The notes under the pieces were generated by a model. It was not told the DNA's origin. It was given only the letters and a program-made list of their open reading frames with translations, and ran no database searches. Below, one piece after another: positions 8,429 to 28,028 of a DNA stretch of 64,000 nucleotides. A program made the translations under genes and the position numbers. This DNA is from Actinacidiphila bryophytorum (lineage in GTDB: Bacteria > Actinomycetota > Actinomycetes > Streptomycetales > Streptomycetaceae): assembly GCF_016916835.1 (NCBI RefSeq), contig NZ_JAFFIX010000029.1:1-64000 (forward strand), written 5' to 3'. The stretch's first letter is position 1; each line of letters begins with the position of its first letter.

Positions 8429-10066
8429 TCAGCCGCGGCCGGGCACGTGCTCGCGGGCGAAGGAGCTCATCGCGCCCGTGATCGTGCCGGCGATGTGCGC
8501 GGGCGCCTTGGTCCTGGCCCAGGCCGCGGTGCGGGCCATGCGCGGCGGGGTCGCGTGGAAGAAGTGGTTCTCCGGGCGGGCCAGTTGCAGCGGCGGCGGC
8601 AGGAAGTCGGCCTCCCCGAGCAGGCCGAAGATGCGCCGGGACGCCTCCTGCGGGTCCAAGGTGCCGTCCTCGACCTGGTCGCTGAGGGCGGTGGAGGCGC
8701 GCAGCAGCTCGTTGGTCGCGTCGTGCGTCGGGAACGGCGAGCCGAGGTACTTGGCGTTCTCCAGTTCCAGCAGCGGCTGCACGTCGCCGGAGCGCCGCAG
8801 CCGGTCGTACGCGGTCTGCAGGCCGAAGGTGCCGAGCACGGTGGAGATCGCCCAGACCCGGAAGACCGCGTTCCACAGGTCGTAGTCGCGGAAGGCGGTG
8901 AACGAGCTGTGCACCAGGTCGTCGTTGGCGTCCAGCAGGCGCTGCTCCAACTGCTCGACCAGGGCGAAGCGTTCGCGGGAGAAGTCGTCGTCGCGGATGG
9001 CGTCCAGCAGCCGGTGCGCGAGCACGTTGACGACCTCCAGGGTGTTGGTCATGCCGCGCGAGTAGAGCGCGTCGATGAACCCCGCGGCGTGCGCGGTGAC
9101 GCAGTACCGGTCGCCGACCGTCCCGGTCGCCGAGTACTGCAGCCGCCCGGTGGACACCCACTCGCGTACCGGGCGGGCGTTGCGGAACTGCGGGGCGATG
9201 TCGGGGAACCGGCGCAGGAAGTCGTCGAACTCCTGCTGCGGCGGGCCGTCCGGGCGCGGGTGGCGCCGCGGGTCCAGCGTGAGCCCCACGCTTACCAGCG
9301 GGTTGGTGCCGTCCTTGGTGTTGTCGAAGGGGATGACCCACAGCCAGCCGCCGTCGAAGACGTGGTGCAGGGTGCCCTGGTGCCAGGGGCTGGGGTTGCC
9401 GTACGCCTCAGGGTTGCGCATCACCTCGTCGTAGGGGGTGACGTTCACCATGTGCGTGAACAGCGAGCGGGAGTGGTGGCGGAAGCGGGTGGGGGTCTCG
9501 CGCAGCCCGAACCGCTCGGCGACCGGGGAGCGGTGGCCGCTGGCGTCCACGACGTAGCGGGCGAGGAACTTCTGGCCGCCGGCGGCGTTCAGGGTGACCC
9601 CGGAGCCGTCGATGTCGATCTCCTCGACGCGGGTGTTCTGCCGCAGGACCGCGCCGTAGCGGACGGCGGTGTACGTCATGTAGGCGTCGATGTCCTGCCG
9701 GAAGAAGTGGTTCTCCGTGTGCAGCATCTTCGGGATGACGAACTGGTTGACCTCGTCGGGTCGTTGGGCCTGGCCCTCGCGCTGGTAGACGAAGCCGAAG
9801 TTGCGCTTGACCCCGCACGCGCCGGTGACGTTCTTGCGCACCGAACTGAAGCTGGACAGGTGCGCGATCTCGGGCACGCCGTAGCGGGCGGCCACGACCT
9901 TCAGCAGGACGGAGGTGTAGGGGATGGTGGACTCGCCGATCGCGAACCGCGGGTGGCTGCCGGCGTCCAGCAGAAGCACCTTGGCCCCGTTGCGCGCGAG
10001 CACCGACGCCAGGATCGAGCCGGCGATGCCGGCCCCCAGGATGGCGACGTCATGGCGTTCGGTCAT
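8429..10066 (-). CDS. FAD-dependent halogenase (phenol/pyrrole type)
   Basis: A 545-residue flavin-dependent halogenase. The features are an N-terminal FAD motif GAGIAG (residues 11-16), GESTIPY (44-50), Lys87 in GVKRNFGF at the place of the catalytic lysine, and an intact WLWVIP (241-246), the WxWxIP halogenase signature. Length and sequence style match the longer, roughly 500-550 residue halogenases that act on phenolic or pyrrolic rings (PltM/PltD-like) rather than the 450-residue carrier-bound pyrrole type. It probably adds chlorine after or during ring formation. It starts about 100 bases after the PKS stop in the same direction, and the paralogue that has lost its catalytic residues follows it. 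Confidence 0.88.
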   Translation of the reverse strand: MTERHDVAILGAGIAGSILASVLARNGAKVLLLDAGSHPRFAIGESTIPYTSVLLKVVAARYGVPEIAHLSSFSSVRKNVTGACGVKRNFGFVYQREGQAQRPDEVNQFVIPKMLHTENHFFRQDIDAYMTYTAVRYGAVLRQNTRVEEIDIDGSGVTLNAAGGQKFLARYVVDASGHRSPVAERFGLRETPTRFRHHSRSLFTHMVNVTPYDEVMRNPEAYGNPSPWHQGTLHHVFDGGWLWVIPFDNTKDGTNPLVSVGLTLDPRRHPRPDGPPQQEFDDFLRRFPDIAPQFRNARPVREWVSTGRLQYSATGTVGDRYCVTAHAAGFIDALYSRGMTNTLEVVNVLAHRLLDAIRDDDFSRERFALVEQLEQRLLDANDDLVHSSFTAFRDYDLWNAVFRVWAISTVLGTFGLQTAYDRLRRSGDVQPLLELENAKYLGSPFPTHDATNELLRASTALSDQVEDGTLDPQEASRRIFGLLGEADFLPPPLQLARPENHFFHATPPRMARTAAWARTKAPAHIAGTITGAMSSFAREHVPGRG

Positions 10067-10172
10067 CTGATGCCTCTCTCGTCCTTGTGCTGCCGGTCGT
10101 GTGCTGAGCCGCCGGTGTGGTGCCGGCGGGTCGCTGGTGGTGCCGGGCCGGCGGCGTCGCGGCCCGGCGGGT

Positions 10173-13100
10173 TCAGGGCTCCTGCGGCGCCGGGTGCTGC
10201 CGGGCCACCTCGTCGCCGAGCAGCCGCCCCCAGCCCTCCGCCGGCACCTCGAAGAAGGGCCGTGGTTCCAGGCGCAGCGCCAGGTCCTTGCGGTAGCGGG
10301 TGATGAGCTGGCTGACGCCGAGGGAGTCGAGGCCCATCTGCAGCAGGTCGATACCGTCGGTGATCTCGGCGCGGGGTACGCCGAGCTGGTCGGCGAGCGC
10401 GTCGCGCACGTAGGCGTCGAGCAGGCTCTCGCGCCGGTCGGCGGGAGCGGCGAGCACGCCGGCCAGCAGCGCCGAGGGCGCGGCGCCGTCGCCGCCGGGT
10501 GCGGCGGCCGCGATGCCGGCGAGCAGCGGGCGGGCGCGGCGCGACTCCAGCAGGGGCTTGAGGGTGTCCCAGTCGGCGCCGGACACCACCGCGTGGATGT
10601 GGTCGCCGGCCAGCAGCCCGCCGAGCTGGTCCAGTCCGGTGCGGGCGTCCAGGGCGCGCAGGCCGAGGGCCTCCAGCCGGGCCAGCAGGTCGTCGCCGCC
10701 GAGGCCGCTGGCGACGTTCCACGGGCCCCAGCTGATACTCAGTGCGGGGCGGCCGGTGGCCCTGCGGTGGGCGGCCAGGCCGTCGAGGAAGCGGTTGGCG
10801 GCGGCGTAGGCGGCCAGGTGGGCCGAACCCCACACCGACGCGATGGACGACATCAGGACCAGGAAGTCCGGTTCCGCGTCGGCCAGCAACCGGTGCAGCG
10901 TCCAGGCGCCCTCGACCTTCGGCCGCAGCACGGCGTGCAGTTCTGCGGGGTCGGCCTCGTCGATGTTCTGCGCTCCGGCGAGTCCTGCGGCGTGCACGAC
11001 GCCCCGCACGGGACGGCCGGCCGCGGCTGCGGCTCTGAACACCTCGCGCATCGCGGCCTCGTCGGTGGCGTCGGCGCGGGCGACGGTGACCTGCACGCCG
11101 CGGCCTTCCAGGTCGCGCACGGCCCGCACGCGGGCGGCGGTCGCGGCGGACGGCCCGCCGGCGCCGGAACCGGTGCCGCCCGACCCGTCCCACTCCTCGC
11201 GCGGTGGCAGGCCGGAGCGCCCGGTGAGGACGACGTGGCGGGCGCCGCGGTCGGCGAGCCAGCCCGCCAGGGTCAGGCCCAGGCCGCCGAGGCCGCCGGT
11301 GATCAGGTACGAGGCGTCGGTGCGCAGCACGGGTGGCGCGGCGGCTCCGGCGGGCTCGGGCACGAGCCGGGGCACCAGGCGTTCGCCGGCGCGCAGTGCG
11401 ACCTCGTCCTCGTCGCCGGGCCGCAGCAACTCGTCGGCCAGGGTGTCGATTTTGCCGCCGGCCGGGTCGAGGTCGATGCTGCCTCCCCACAGCGCGGGCT
11501 GCTCCAGCGCGGCCACCTTGCCGAGGCCGACGAGCATGCCGCCGGCCAGGCCGCCGGCCTCGTCCTTCTCGCCCGCGGCCTGGGCGCCCCGGGTGACCAG
11601 CCACAGCCGCGGCGGGCCTTCGGGGCTGCCGCCGGCACCGTCGGCGAGCGCCTGCAACAGGTGGATCGCGGTCTCCGGGCCGGTGACGCGGGCATCCGCG
11701 AGGTCGGCGGCGGTGGCGTCGTCGCCCGCGGGCACGTCGAGCGAGGCCAGGTGCACCACGCGGTCCAGCGGCGCGTGGGCGGCGAGCAGGGCGCGCAGCT
11801 GCGCGGGGTCGCCGGCGGGCACGGCCTCGGAACTGTCCGCCCGCCCTCCCGCGGGGACGAGCCGGGCGGTGAAGGCGGTGCCGCCGCGCGCCCTGAGCCC
11901 GGCGGCCAGGTCCTCCGCGACGCCGCCGGAGTCGGCGAGCAGCAGGGTGCGGCCTGCTGGTACCTCGGCACCTGCCGCGGCGGTCGGGGCCTGCTCCCAC
12001 CTGACGGTGTAGCGCAGGGTGTCCTCGGCCGGGTCCCCGGCGGCGGCGCGGGTGCCCGGCCCCGCCAGTCCGGTGGCACCGGCCGCAGCGAGCGGGAAGG
12101 CCAGCGCGCGGCGCTGGAAGGCGTAGGTGGGCAGGGGGACATGGCGCGGGGTCTCCGTGCCGTGCAGGGCCGCGAGGTCGACGGGTGCGCCCCAGGCGAA
12201 GAGTCGGCCGAGGCTGTCGAGGACCTGCGCGCTCTCCGGCCGGCCGCGGCGCAGCGAGGGCAGCCACAGAAGGTCCTGGTCGGGCAGGATGCGGCCGCCG
12301 AGTCCCAGCAGGGTGCGGCCGGGGCCGACCTCGACGAACGCGCCGGCCCCTGTGGACCCGGCGAGCGCGAGCATGCCCTGGTGGAAGCGGACCGGCTGCC
12401 GGGCGTGCCGGACCCAGTAGCCGGGGTCGGCGAGGGCGGCGCGGTCCAGCTTCTCGCCGGTGAGGTTGGAGTACACCGGGATCCGCGGCTCGCGGAACTC
12501 CACGGTCGCGGCGGCCGCTTCGAGCGGGCGCAGCACCGGGTCGAGCAGCGGCGAGTGGAAGGCGTGCGAGACGGCGAGGCGGCGGCCCTTGACGCCGTCG
12601 GCGGCGAGTTCGGCGGCGATCTCCTCGATGGCGTCGGCCGCACCTGACAGCACCGTGTCCTGGGGGCCGTTGACGGCGGCGAGCGACACCCGGTCGGTGC
12701 GTGCGCCGACGGCGCGCAGCGCGGCCTGCTCGCCGAGCGGCACGGCGAGCATCGCGCCGGGGGTCGAGACAGCGTCCATCAGCCGTCCGCGCAACGCGAT
12801 CAGCCGCAGCGCGTCGGGGAGTTCGACGGCACCGGCGACGCACACCGCCGTGTACTCCCCCACGCTGTGCCCGATCAGGGCGGCCGGCCGCACGCCCCAG
12901 GAGCGCCACAGCTCGGCCAGGGCGTACTCCACCGCGAACAGCGCAGGCTGCGTCCACGCGGTGCGTCGCAGGTCGCCGCCGTCCGGGTCGAACACCACGT
13001 CCAGCAGTGGCCGTTCACCGCCGTCGGCAAGCAGGGCGGCGCAGGTGTCGAGCGCGTCGCGGAAGACCGGCTCGGCGTCGTACAGTTGCCGGCCCATGCC

Positions 13101-14833
13101 CGCGAACTGCGCGCCCTGGCCGGGGAAGAGGAACGCGGTCCTGGCGCGGTGCGCGCTGAGCGCGCGCCGCGGCGCCGGGCCGCCCTCGCCGTCGGCGAAC
13201 GCCCGGAGGCGTGCGCCGAGTTCGGGGAGGTCCGCGGCGGCGAACGCGGTACGGAACTGCTGGGCGGCCCGTCCTGTGGCGGCGGTGCGGGCGACGGCGG
13301 GCAGCGGCGTGTCCGGGTGGGAGTCGAGGTGGTCGGCCCACTTCCCGGCCAGCGCCCGCAGCGCGTCCTCGCCCCGGGCGGAGGCGACGACGAGTTCGGC
13401 CGGGCGGGCGGGGACGCCTGGGGCCTCGGCCACGGCGGCGGGCGGTTCCTCGACCAGCAGGTGGACGTTGGTGCCGCTGGCCCCGAAGGAGCTCAGCCCG
13501 GCCACCCGCGGCTGCCCGTCGGACGGCCAAGCGGTGTGTTCGGCAGCGACCGCGATGTGGAGCCGGTCCCAGGCGACGTTGGGGTTCGGGGTCCGGAAGT
13601 GCAGGCTGGCCGGGATCTCGCCGCGCCGGACCGCGAGCACCGCCTTGATCAGCCCGGCGATGCCGGCCGCGGCCTCCAGGTGCCCGATGTTGGTCTTCAC
13701 CGAGCCGACGAGCAGCGGCCGCCCGTCCGGCCGACCGGCGCCCAGGACCTGCTCCAGACTGCGCAGTTCGATGGGGTCGCCGAGGACGGTCCCGGTGCCG
13801 TGGGCCTCCACGTAGCCGACCCGGCCGGCCGTCAGCCCGGCGTCCTCCAAGGCGGCCCTGATCACGTCCTGCTGGGCCTGGGCGCTGGGTACGGAGATGC
13901 CGCTGGCACGCCCGTCGTGGTTGACGGCGCCGCCGCGGATCACGGCCAGCACCCGGTCGCCGTCGGCGAGCGCGTCGGACAGCCGCTTGAGCACCACGAT
14001 GCCGCAGCCCTCGCCGCGGCCGTAGCCGTCCGCGGCGGCGTCGAACGCCTTGCAGCGCCCGTCGCGGGCGACCGCCCCGGCCTTGCTGACCAGCACGAAG
14101 CCGTAGGGCGACAGGATGACGTTCACACCGCCGGCGAGGGCGAGGTCGGTCTCGCCGAGCCGCAGCGACTGGCACGCCTGGCGGACCGCGAGCAGCGAGG
14201 ACGAGCAGGCGGTGTCGACGACCTGCGCCGGGCCGCGCAGCCCGAAGGTGTGGGCGATGCGGCCGGCGATGAAGCTGTTCTCGCCGAGGATCTGGTAGCC
14301 GTCGATGCCCTCGGGCGCGCCGAACTGCTGGCGCATGCGCACGTAGTCGCCGGTGCTGGCACCCATGAACACCCCGGTGCGCGACCCGTCGAGGCCGTCA
14401 GGCGGCAACCCCGCGTCCTCCAGGGCCTGCCAGGCGACCTCGAGCGCGATGCGCTGCTGCGGGTCCATGCCGGTGGCCTCGGCGGGCGCGATGCCGAAGA
14501 GCTGGGCGTCGAAGGTGTCGACGCGGTCGAGGAAGCCGCCGTCCAGAACGTAGGCGGTAGCGGGTGTCTCCGGGTCCGGGTCGAAGTAGGGCGCGGTGTC
14601 CCAACGGTCCTCGGGGAACGGGCCGATGGCGTCCACGCCGGCGCTCAGCATCCGCCACATGGCCTCGGGAGAGTCCGCGCCGCCGGGGAAGCGGCAGCCG
14701 ATGCCCACGACCGCGATCGGGGCGCGGAGGGCGCCCTGCTGCTTCTCGACCATCGTGCGCAGCGTGGAGATGGTCCGGCCGGCCTGGGCTAGCAGGGCTC
14801 GCAGCTCGCCGTCGGCGGCGGCGGTGGGCTGGT

Positions 14834-14837
<4 letters not shown>
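10173..14837 (-). CDS. Type I polyketide synthase, one module (KS-AT-KR-ACP)
   Basis: A 1554-residue single-module PKS. In order: an N-terminal docking helix (about 1-38), KS with Cys211 in DTACSSS plus the VEAHGTGT and KTNIGHLEA histidines, AT with Ser658 in GHSVGE and HAFH (758-761), the malonyl-CoA signature, KR with intact TGGLGGLG and catalytic Tyr1344/Asn1348 (AAYAAANRF), and an ACP with Ser1505 in MGLDSLG. There is no DH, ER or terminal thioesterase. The ATG overlaps the upstream PKS stop (ATGA), so it is the last extension step. Reduction here of the third beta-ketone, then loss of water on aromatisation, would give a resorcinol, as reasoned for pyoluteorin PltC. Confidence 0.93.
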
Positions 14838-23913
<9,076 letters not shown>

Positions 23914-23917
<4 letters not shown>

Positions 23918-25260
23918 TTCAGCAGTGCCGCCCCTGAGGGGGTGGTCAGACTGCCGAGGTGCTGGTGCCACAGGTGGTCGGGGTCGCTCTCGACCGCGGC
24001 GACGATCTTGCGCATCGCCTCCAGCGCCCGCGGCTCGTCGTCGTCGTAGACGTCGCCCTGGAGCATCTTCAGCACGTCGAGCCGGTACCGCGGGTCCTGC
24101 ACGAAGGCCGTGAACAGGATGTTGAGGCGGTAGTAGATGCTGATGAACTCGTACCAGTTGCCGACCCCGCGGCGCAGCGTGCGCTCGTACTCGGCGAACC
24201 GCGGCTTGCTGAAGTCGCCGGCCTCGGCGGCGGCGATGATGTCCTTGGTGGCGATGCGGGCGCTGTTGAGCGCGACGCTCACGCCGCTGGAGAAGATCGG
24301 GTCGACGAAGCGGGCGGCGTCGCCGATCAGCACCCACTTGTCGCCGGTGATCTCCTTCATGCCGTAGCTGTAGTCGCCCTCGGCCTTGAACGGGCGGACC
24401 CGCTCGGACGCCTCCAGTGCGCTGCGCAGCTCCGGCCGGCTGCCGACGCAGTCCCAGAAGAAGCCCTCCAGGTCGTCCTTGGAGGCGGTGAAGTGCTTCT
24501 TCTGCGTCACGACGCCGATGCTGGTGATCGTGTCGGTGATCGGGATCTGCCACACCCAGGTGTCGGTGATCGGCAGGAAGTGGATGAAGATGTAGTCGGC
24601 CTTCTTCTTGTCGTGCGACAGCGCGCTGCGGTCCAGGCCCTCGAACCAGGCGTGCACGGCGTACTGGTTGAAGACCGGGTCGGGCACCTTCAGCTTCATC
24701 TGGCGGCCCAGCATGGTGCCGCGTCCGCTGGCGTCGACCACCATCCGCACGGTGTAGCCGGAGTCCTTGCCGCGCACCGGGCGCAGCACCGGGTTCTCGC
24801 CGGAGAAGTCGACGCTGCCGATGCGGGTGTCCTCCAGGACCTTCGCGCCGCAGGAGTTGGCGTGCTGGAGGAGGAGCTGGTCGAACTTGCCGCGGTCCAC
24901 GTGGTAGGTGTGGGCCTGCTCGACGCCCGGCTGGTCGCGCTCGTCGAACTCGATCTCGGCGGCGCCCAGTCCGTGGGACAGGCCGGAGAACCCGAGCGTG
25001 GGGATGCCCTTGGGTGCGGCCGAGGTCCAGGCCGCACCGAACTTCTTGGGGAAGCCGGCCTTCTCGACCAGGTCCAGGGCGCCGATGTCGCGCAGTACCG
25101 GAGTGGTGGCGGGCACCAGGGACTCCCCGACGTGCGGCCGGGGAAAGGTTTCACCCTCGAAGACCGCCACGGACAGACCGGCGCGGGCCAGGTAGCTGGC
25201 TGCGGTCGAGCCCGCGGGGCCCCCGCCGATGATGCCAATGTCGTAGTCGACTGCGGACAA
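23914..25260 (-). CDS. FAD-dependent halogenase acting on pyrrolyl-S-carrier protein (PltA-like)
   Basis: A 448-residue flavin halogenase of the short, carrier-protein-dependent type. It has the FAD motif GGGPAG (12-17), VGESLVP (44-50), Lys72/Lys73 in FPKKFGAAW at the catalytic lysine position and WVWQIP (235-240). In pyoluteorin biosynthesis the equivalent PltA dichlorinates pyrrolyl-S-PltL at C4 and C5. The carrier protein is encoded immediately upstream, only 31 bases away. The start codon is TTG (25260), preceded by GAGGAG at ideal spacing. The stop overlaps the PKS start (ATGA), linking chlorinated starter formation to chain extension. Confidence 0.9.
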
Positions 25261-25291
25261 GGCTGCTCCTCAAACGATCGGTGTGGGTGGA

Positions 25292-25576
25292 TCAGGCCAT
25301 CGCCGCGGGGTCGCCCTGCAACCGGAAGACGAAGGAGCTGATCGCGTCCAGCGTCTTGAAGTTGCGGCCGACGATGTGCTCGGGCGGGATGTAGAGCCGG
25401 TACTGCTCCTGTATGTGGGCGATCAGCTCGGTGGTGTTCAGCGAGGTGAGGATGCCGAGCTGGAGCAGCGGGGCGTCGGACTCGATGCTCGCGGTCCCTT
25501 CCGGAAGGAAGCGCCTTTCGACGAACGAGGTGAGTTCAGCGAGGATCTCGTCCTGCGCGACGGTCTCTTCTGGCAT
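25292..25576 (-). CDS. Stand-alone peptidyl carrier protein for prolyl/prrolyl thioester (PltL-like)
   Basis: A 94-residue acyl/peptidyl carrier protein. Ser45 in LQLGILTSLN is the predicted phosphopantetheine site and corresponds to the GILDSLN motif of carriers that hold proline while it is oxidised to pyrrole. It should receive prolyl-AMP from the adenylating enzyme at 28.0-29.5 kb, be oxidised by the dehydrogenase at 26.9-28.0 kb and chlorinated by the next gene. The start is ATG 25576 with GGAGG eight bases upstream. An open frame continues upstream to 25819 but has shadow composition. It is the first gene of the long minus-strand operon. Confidence 0.85.
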   Translation of the reverse strand: MPEETVAQDEILAELTSFVERRFLPEGTASIESDAPLLQLGILTSLNTTELIAHIQEQYRLYIPPEHIVGRNFKTLDAISSFVFRLQGDPAAMA

Positions 25577-26134
25577 GCCTGCGGCCTCCGGGGTCCGGGC
25601 GGGTGACGGCGTGACGGCCGGATGCGCCGTCGCGGGTCCCCAGCGGTGCGGGGTGCCCGCCGCGGACGCTGGGGCCGGGGCCCGTCGGGCTGCTGGCGCT
25701 CGACGGTTTCCCCGCAGGCCGTTCCTGGCGGGCCGGCCGCGGGTTCCGGCGACCGGCTGTGCGCCACCGTATGCAGCGGGACGCGGCCCCGGCTTCGGCA
25801 GACGTGATGAATTACCCACGGGGCCGGGCCGGCCGGTTTCCGTCCCAAAGGGGGAGGGCGGGGCACGGCCGCAGGTGCGGGCGGGCCGAAAGGATGAGTA
25901 CCCGCGGCCGTCGCCGCGGACCCCCCCGAGCGGTCAGGATCGACGCGGCTGTCCGCTCGGCCGCGGCCGGCGCCGCGCGTCGCGGATGACGGCGCCGGGT
26001 GGTGGCCGGACGGCGGCCGGTGGTGGCCGAACGGCGGCGATACGGCCGGTGCGGTGCCCGGCGCCCGCCCATGCACCCCGCATGTCTCCCCCGAGCTACC
26101 CGAGTTACCCCGGCGATTCCTGGAGGTCGACGCA
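25577..26134. promoter_or_regulatory. Divergent intergenic region between the two pyrrolyl-polyketide operons
   Basis: These 558 bases separate the minus-strand operon (carrier protein through the carboxylase genes) from the plus-strand operon (thioesterase, dehydrogenase, ligase). Both promoters must lie here. I could not pick a convincing -35/-10 pair on either strand. The open frames through it have the composition of shadows. The two LuxR regulators further right are the natural candidates to bind here. Confidence 0.5.
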
Positions 26135-26848
26135 GTGCTGAGCGCCCGGTCCCTTCCCCGGCTGCTGTGCCTGCCGCACGCCGGCGGCAGCGCGGTGATG
26201 TTCTCCCCGTGGCGGAGCCGCTTCGCCGACCGCGCCACGGTGACCCCGGTCGAGCTGCCGGGACACGGCGGCCGCCGTACCGAACCCCTGGTCCGGGACA
26301 CCGGCGAGCTCGTCGCACGGCTGGCCGGCGAGCTGACCGCCACCGCGGACGGCCCCTACGTGCTGTACGGGCACAGCTTCGGCGCGCTGGTCGCCTTCGA
26401 ACTGGCCCACCGGCTGGCCGGGTCGGCGGCCGGCCCGCCGCTGGCGCTGGTGGTCTCCGGCCGCAACGCCCCCTCGGTCCCGCACCCGCGCGCGGCGCTG
26501 CACGACGCGCCCACCGGCGAACTGCTGCGCGGCCTGCGAACCCTTCAGGGCACCCTGCCCGCGGTGGACCGCAGCCCGGAGCTGCTGGAGATCTTCCTGC
26601 CGCCGCTGCGCGCCGACCTGCGGATGGCCGAGACCTACCGGCGGCCGGAACTGCCGCCGCTGACCTGCCCCGTGCAGGTGGTGGCCGGCGACCTGGACCC
26701 CCTGGTGGACGACGCCGGGCTGGCCGGCTGGCAGCAGGAGACGGTGGGGCCGTGCCGGGTGGAGCGGGTCCGCGGCGGCCACATGATGCTCGACTCCCCC
26801 GCCCTGCACCTGTGCCTGGACGAGCTGTTCGCGCTCGTCGCCCGCTGA
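26135..26848 (+). CDS. Stand-alone thioesterase (type II TE / PltG-like cyclase)
   Basis: A 237-residue alpha/beta hydrolase of the PKS/NRPS type II thioesterase family. The motifs are LPHAGGSA near the N terminus, Ser81 in YGHSFGALVAF, Asp in VAGDLDPLVD and His in RGGHMML, forming the Ser-Asp-His triad. The PKS has no terminal TE, so this enzyme probably releases and cyclises the chain, as PltG is thought to do for pyoluteorin, and may also clear misloaded carriers. The GTG start at 26135 has GGAGG eight bases upstream; a longer reading from 26054 lacks a ribosome-binding site. It is the first gene of the plus-strand operon. Confidence 0.88.
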   Translation: MLSARSLPRLLCLPHAGGSAVMFSPWRSRFADRATVTPVELPGHGGRRTEPLVRDTGELVARLAGELTATADGPYVLYGHSFGALVAFELAHRLAGSAAGPPLALVVSGRNAPSVPHPRAALHDAPTGELLRGLRTLQGTLPAVDRSPELLEIFLPPLRADLRMAETYRRPELPPLTCPVQVVAGDLDPLVDDAGLAGWQQETVGPCRVERVRGGHMMLDSPALHLCLDELFALVAR

Positions 26849-26894
26849 GACGGCACCGGACCCGACCGCCATCCCCGAACTCCCAGGAGGCATC

Positions 26895-28028
26895 GTGGAC
26901 TTCCACTTGAGCGAGGCGCAGTCGGCGCGCCGTCAGAACACCCTGCGGCAGGCCGCCGAGGCGTTCCCGCCCGGGCGGCAGCCGGGCGCCTTCGACCGCG
27001 AGGACTGGAACACCATGGGCGCGCTCGGCCTGCTGGGCACCTGCCTGCCTGCGGAGTTCGGCGGCGGCGGGCTCGGCGCGCTGGACACCGCGCTGGTGAT
27101 CGAGGCGTTCGGGCGCGCGTGCACCGACACCGGACTGGTCTTCGCCGCCAGCGCGCACCAGTTCGCCTGCGCGGTGCCGATCGCCGAGTTCGGCTCCAAG
27201 GCGGTCCGCCTGCGCTGGCTGCCGGACCTGGCCTCGGGGGCGGCCATCGCGGGCAACGCCATGACCGAACCGGACTCCGGGTCCGACGTCTCCCGGCTCA
27301 AGGTGACGGCACATCAGGTCGCCGGGGGATGGCGGCTCGACGGCACGAAGAGCTTCGTGAGCAACGGCCCGGTCTGCGACGTCCTGGTCACCTACGCCAC
27401 CACCGACCCGGACATGGGCCACCTCGGCCAGACCGCGTTCGTGGTGGACGCGCAGGCGCCCGGCGTCCGCAGGAGCGAACCCTTCGACAAGATGGGCCTG
27501 TGGTCCTGCCGGGCCGGCACGGTCGACTTCGAGAACTGCTTCGTGCCCGACGACCATGTGCTGGGGCAGCCCGGAGCGGGCGCGGCGATCTTCCAGGCGT
27601 CCATGGGCTGGGAGCGTGCCTGTCTGTTCGCCGGATACGTCGGGCTGCTGGACCGGCTCGTCGACCGGTGCACCGCGTTCGCCCGCGAGCGCCGCCAGTC
27701 GGGCCGTCCGATCGGCTCCTTCCAAGCGGTCTCGCACCGCATCGTGGACATGAAACTGCGGCTGGAGAGCGCCCGGCTGCTGCTGTACCGGGCCTGCGCC
27801 GAGATGGACTCCGGCAGCCGCGCGGTGCTGCCGGTGGCGCTGGCGAAGCTGGCCGTCTCCGAGGCGGCCGTGGCGAGCGCGGTGGACGCGGTGCGGGTGT
27901 TCGGCGGTCGCGGCTACCTCGCCGACCACGGCATCGAGGCGGCGCTGCGCGACTCGGTGCCCGCGGTGCTGTTCTCGGGCACCTCGGAGATGCAGAAGGA
28001 GATCGCGGCGAAGGAGCTGGGACTGTGA
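26895..28028 (+). CDS. L-prolyl-S-carrier-protein dehydrogenase (acyl-CoA dehydrogenase family, PltE-like)
   Basis: A 377-residue flavoprotein of the acyl-CoA dehydrogenase fold (TEPDSGSDVSRL, WRLDGTKSFVSNG, GTSEMQKEIAAKELG). The usual base in the YEGTSE motif is Ser here (LFSGTSE), but Glu240 in MGWERACLFAG occupies the isovaleryl-type position, which is the base reported for prolyl-carrier dehydrogenases of the PltE/RedW group. It would oxidise prolyl-S-carrier to pyrrole-2-carbonyl-S-carrier. The GTG start follows AGGAGG. The stop overlaps the ligase start (GTGA). The combination of carrier, ligase and dehydrogenase is diagnostic for a pyrrole starter unit. Confidence 0.9.
   Translation: MDFHLSEAQSARRQNTLRQAAEAFPPGRQPGAFDREDWNTMGALGLLGTCLPAEFGGGGLGALDTALVIEAFGRACTDTGLVFAASAHQFACAVPIAEFGSKAVRLRWLPDLASGAAIAGNAMTEPDSGSDVSRLKVTAHQVAGGWRLDGTKSFVSNGPVCDVLVTYATTDPDMGHLGQTAFVVDAQAPGVRRSEPFDKMGLWSCRAGTVDFENCFVPDDHVLGQPGAGAAIFQASMGWERACLFAGYVGLLDRLVDRCTAFARERRQSGRPIGSFQAVSHRIVDMKLRLESARLLLYRACAEMDSGSRAVLPVALAKLAVSEAAVASAVDAVRVFGGRGYLADHGIEAALRDSVPAVLFSGTSEMQKEIAAKELGL

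Noticed and set aside
10101-12647. Long plus-strand frame opposite the second PKS
   Set aside because: Same shadow pattern; the minus strand encodes complete KS, AT, KR and ACP motifs.
23918-24553. Upstream extension of the PKS frame into the halogenase gene
   Set aside because: The PKS start at 23917 makes an ATGA overlap and the KS domain begins at once; the extension reads as a shifted frame of the halogenase.
25812-27929. A 705-codon minus-strand frame across the thioesterase and dehydrogenase genes
   Set aside because: The plus strand carries intact catalytic motifs with good ribosome-binding sites; the minus frame has no domain and an Arg/Gly/Pro-rich composition.
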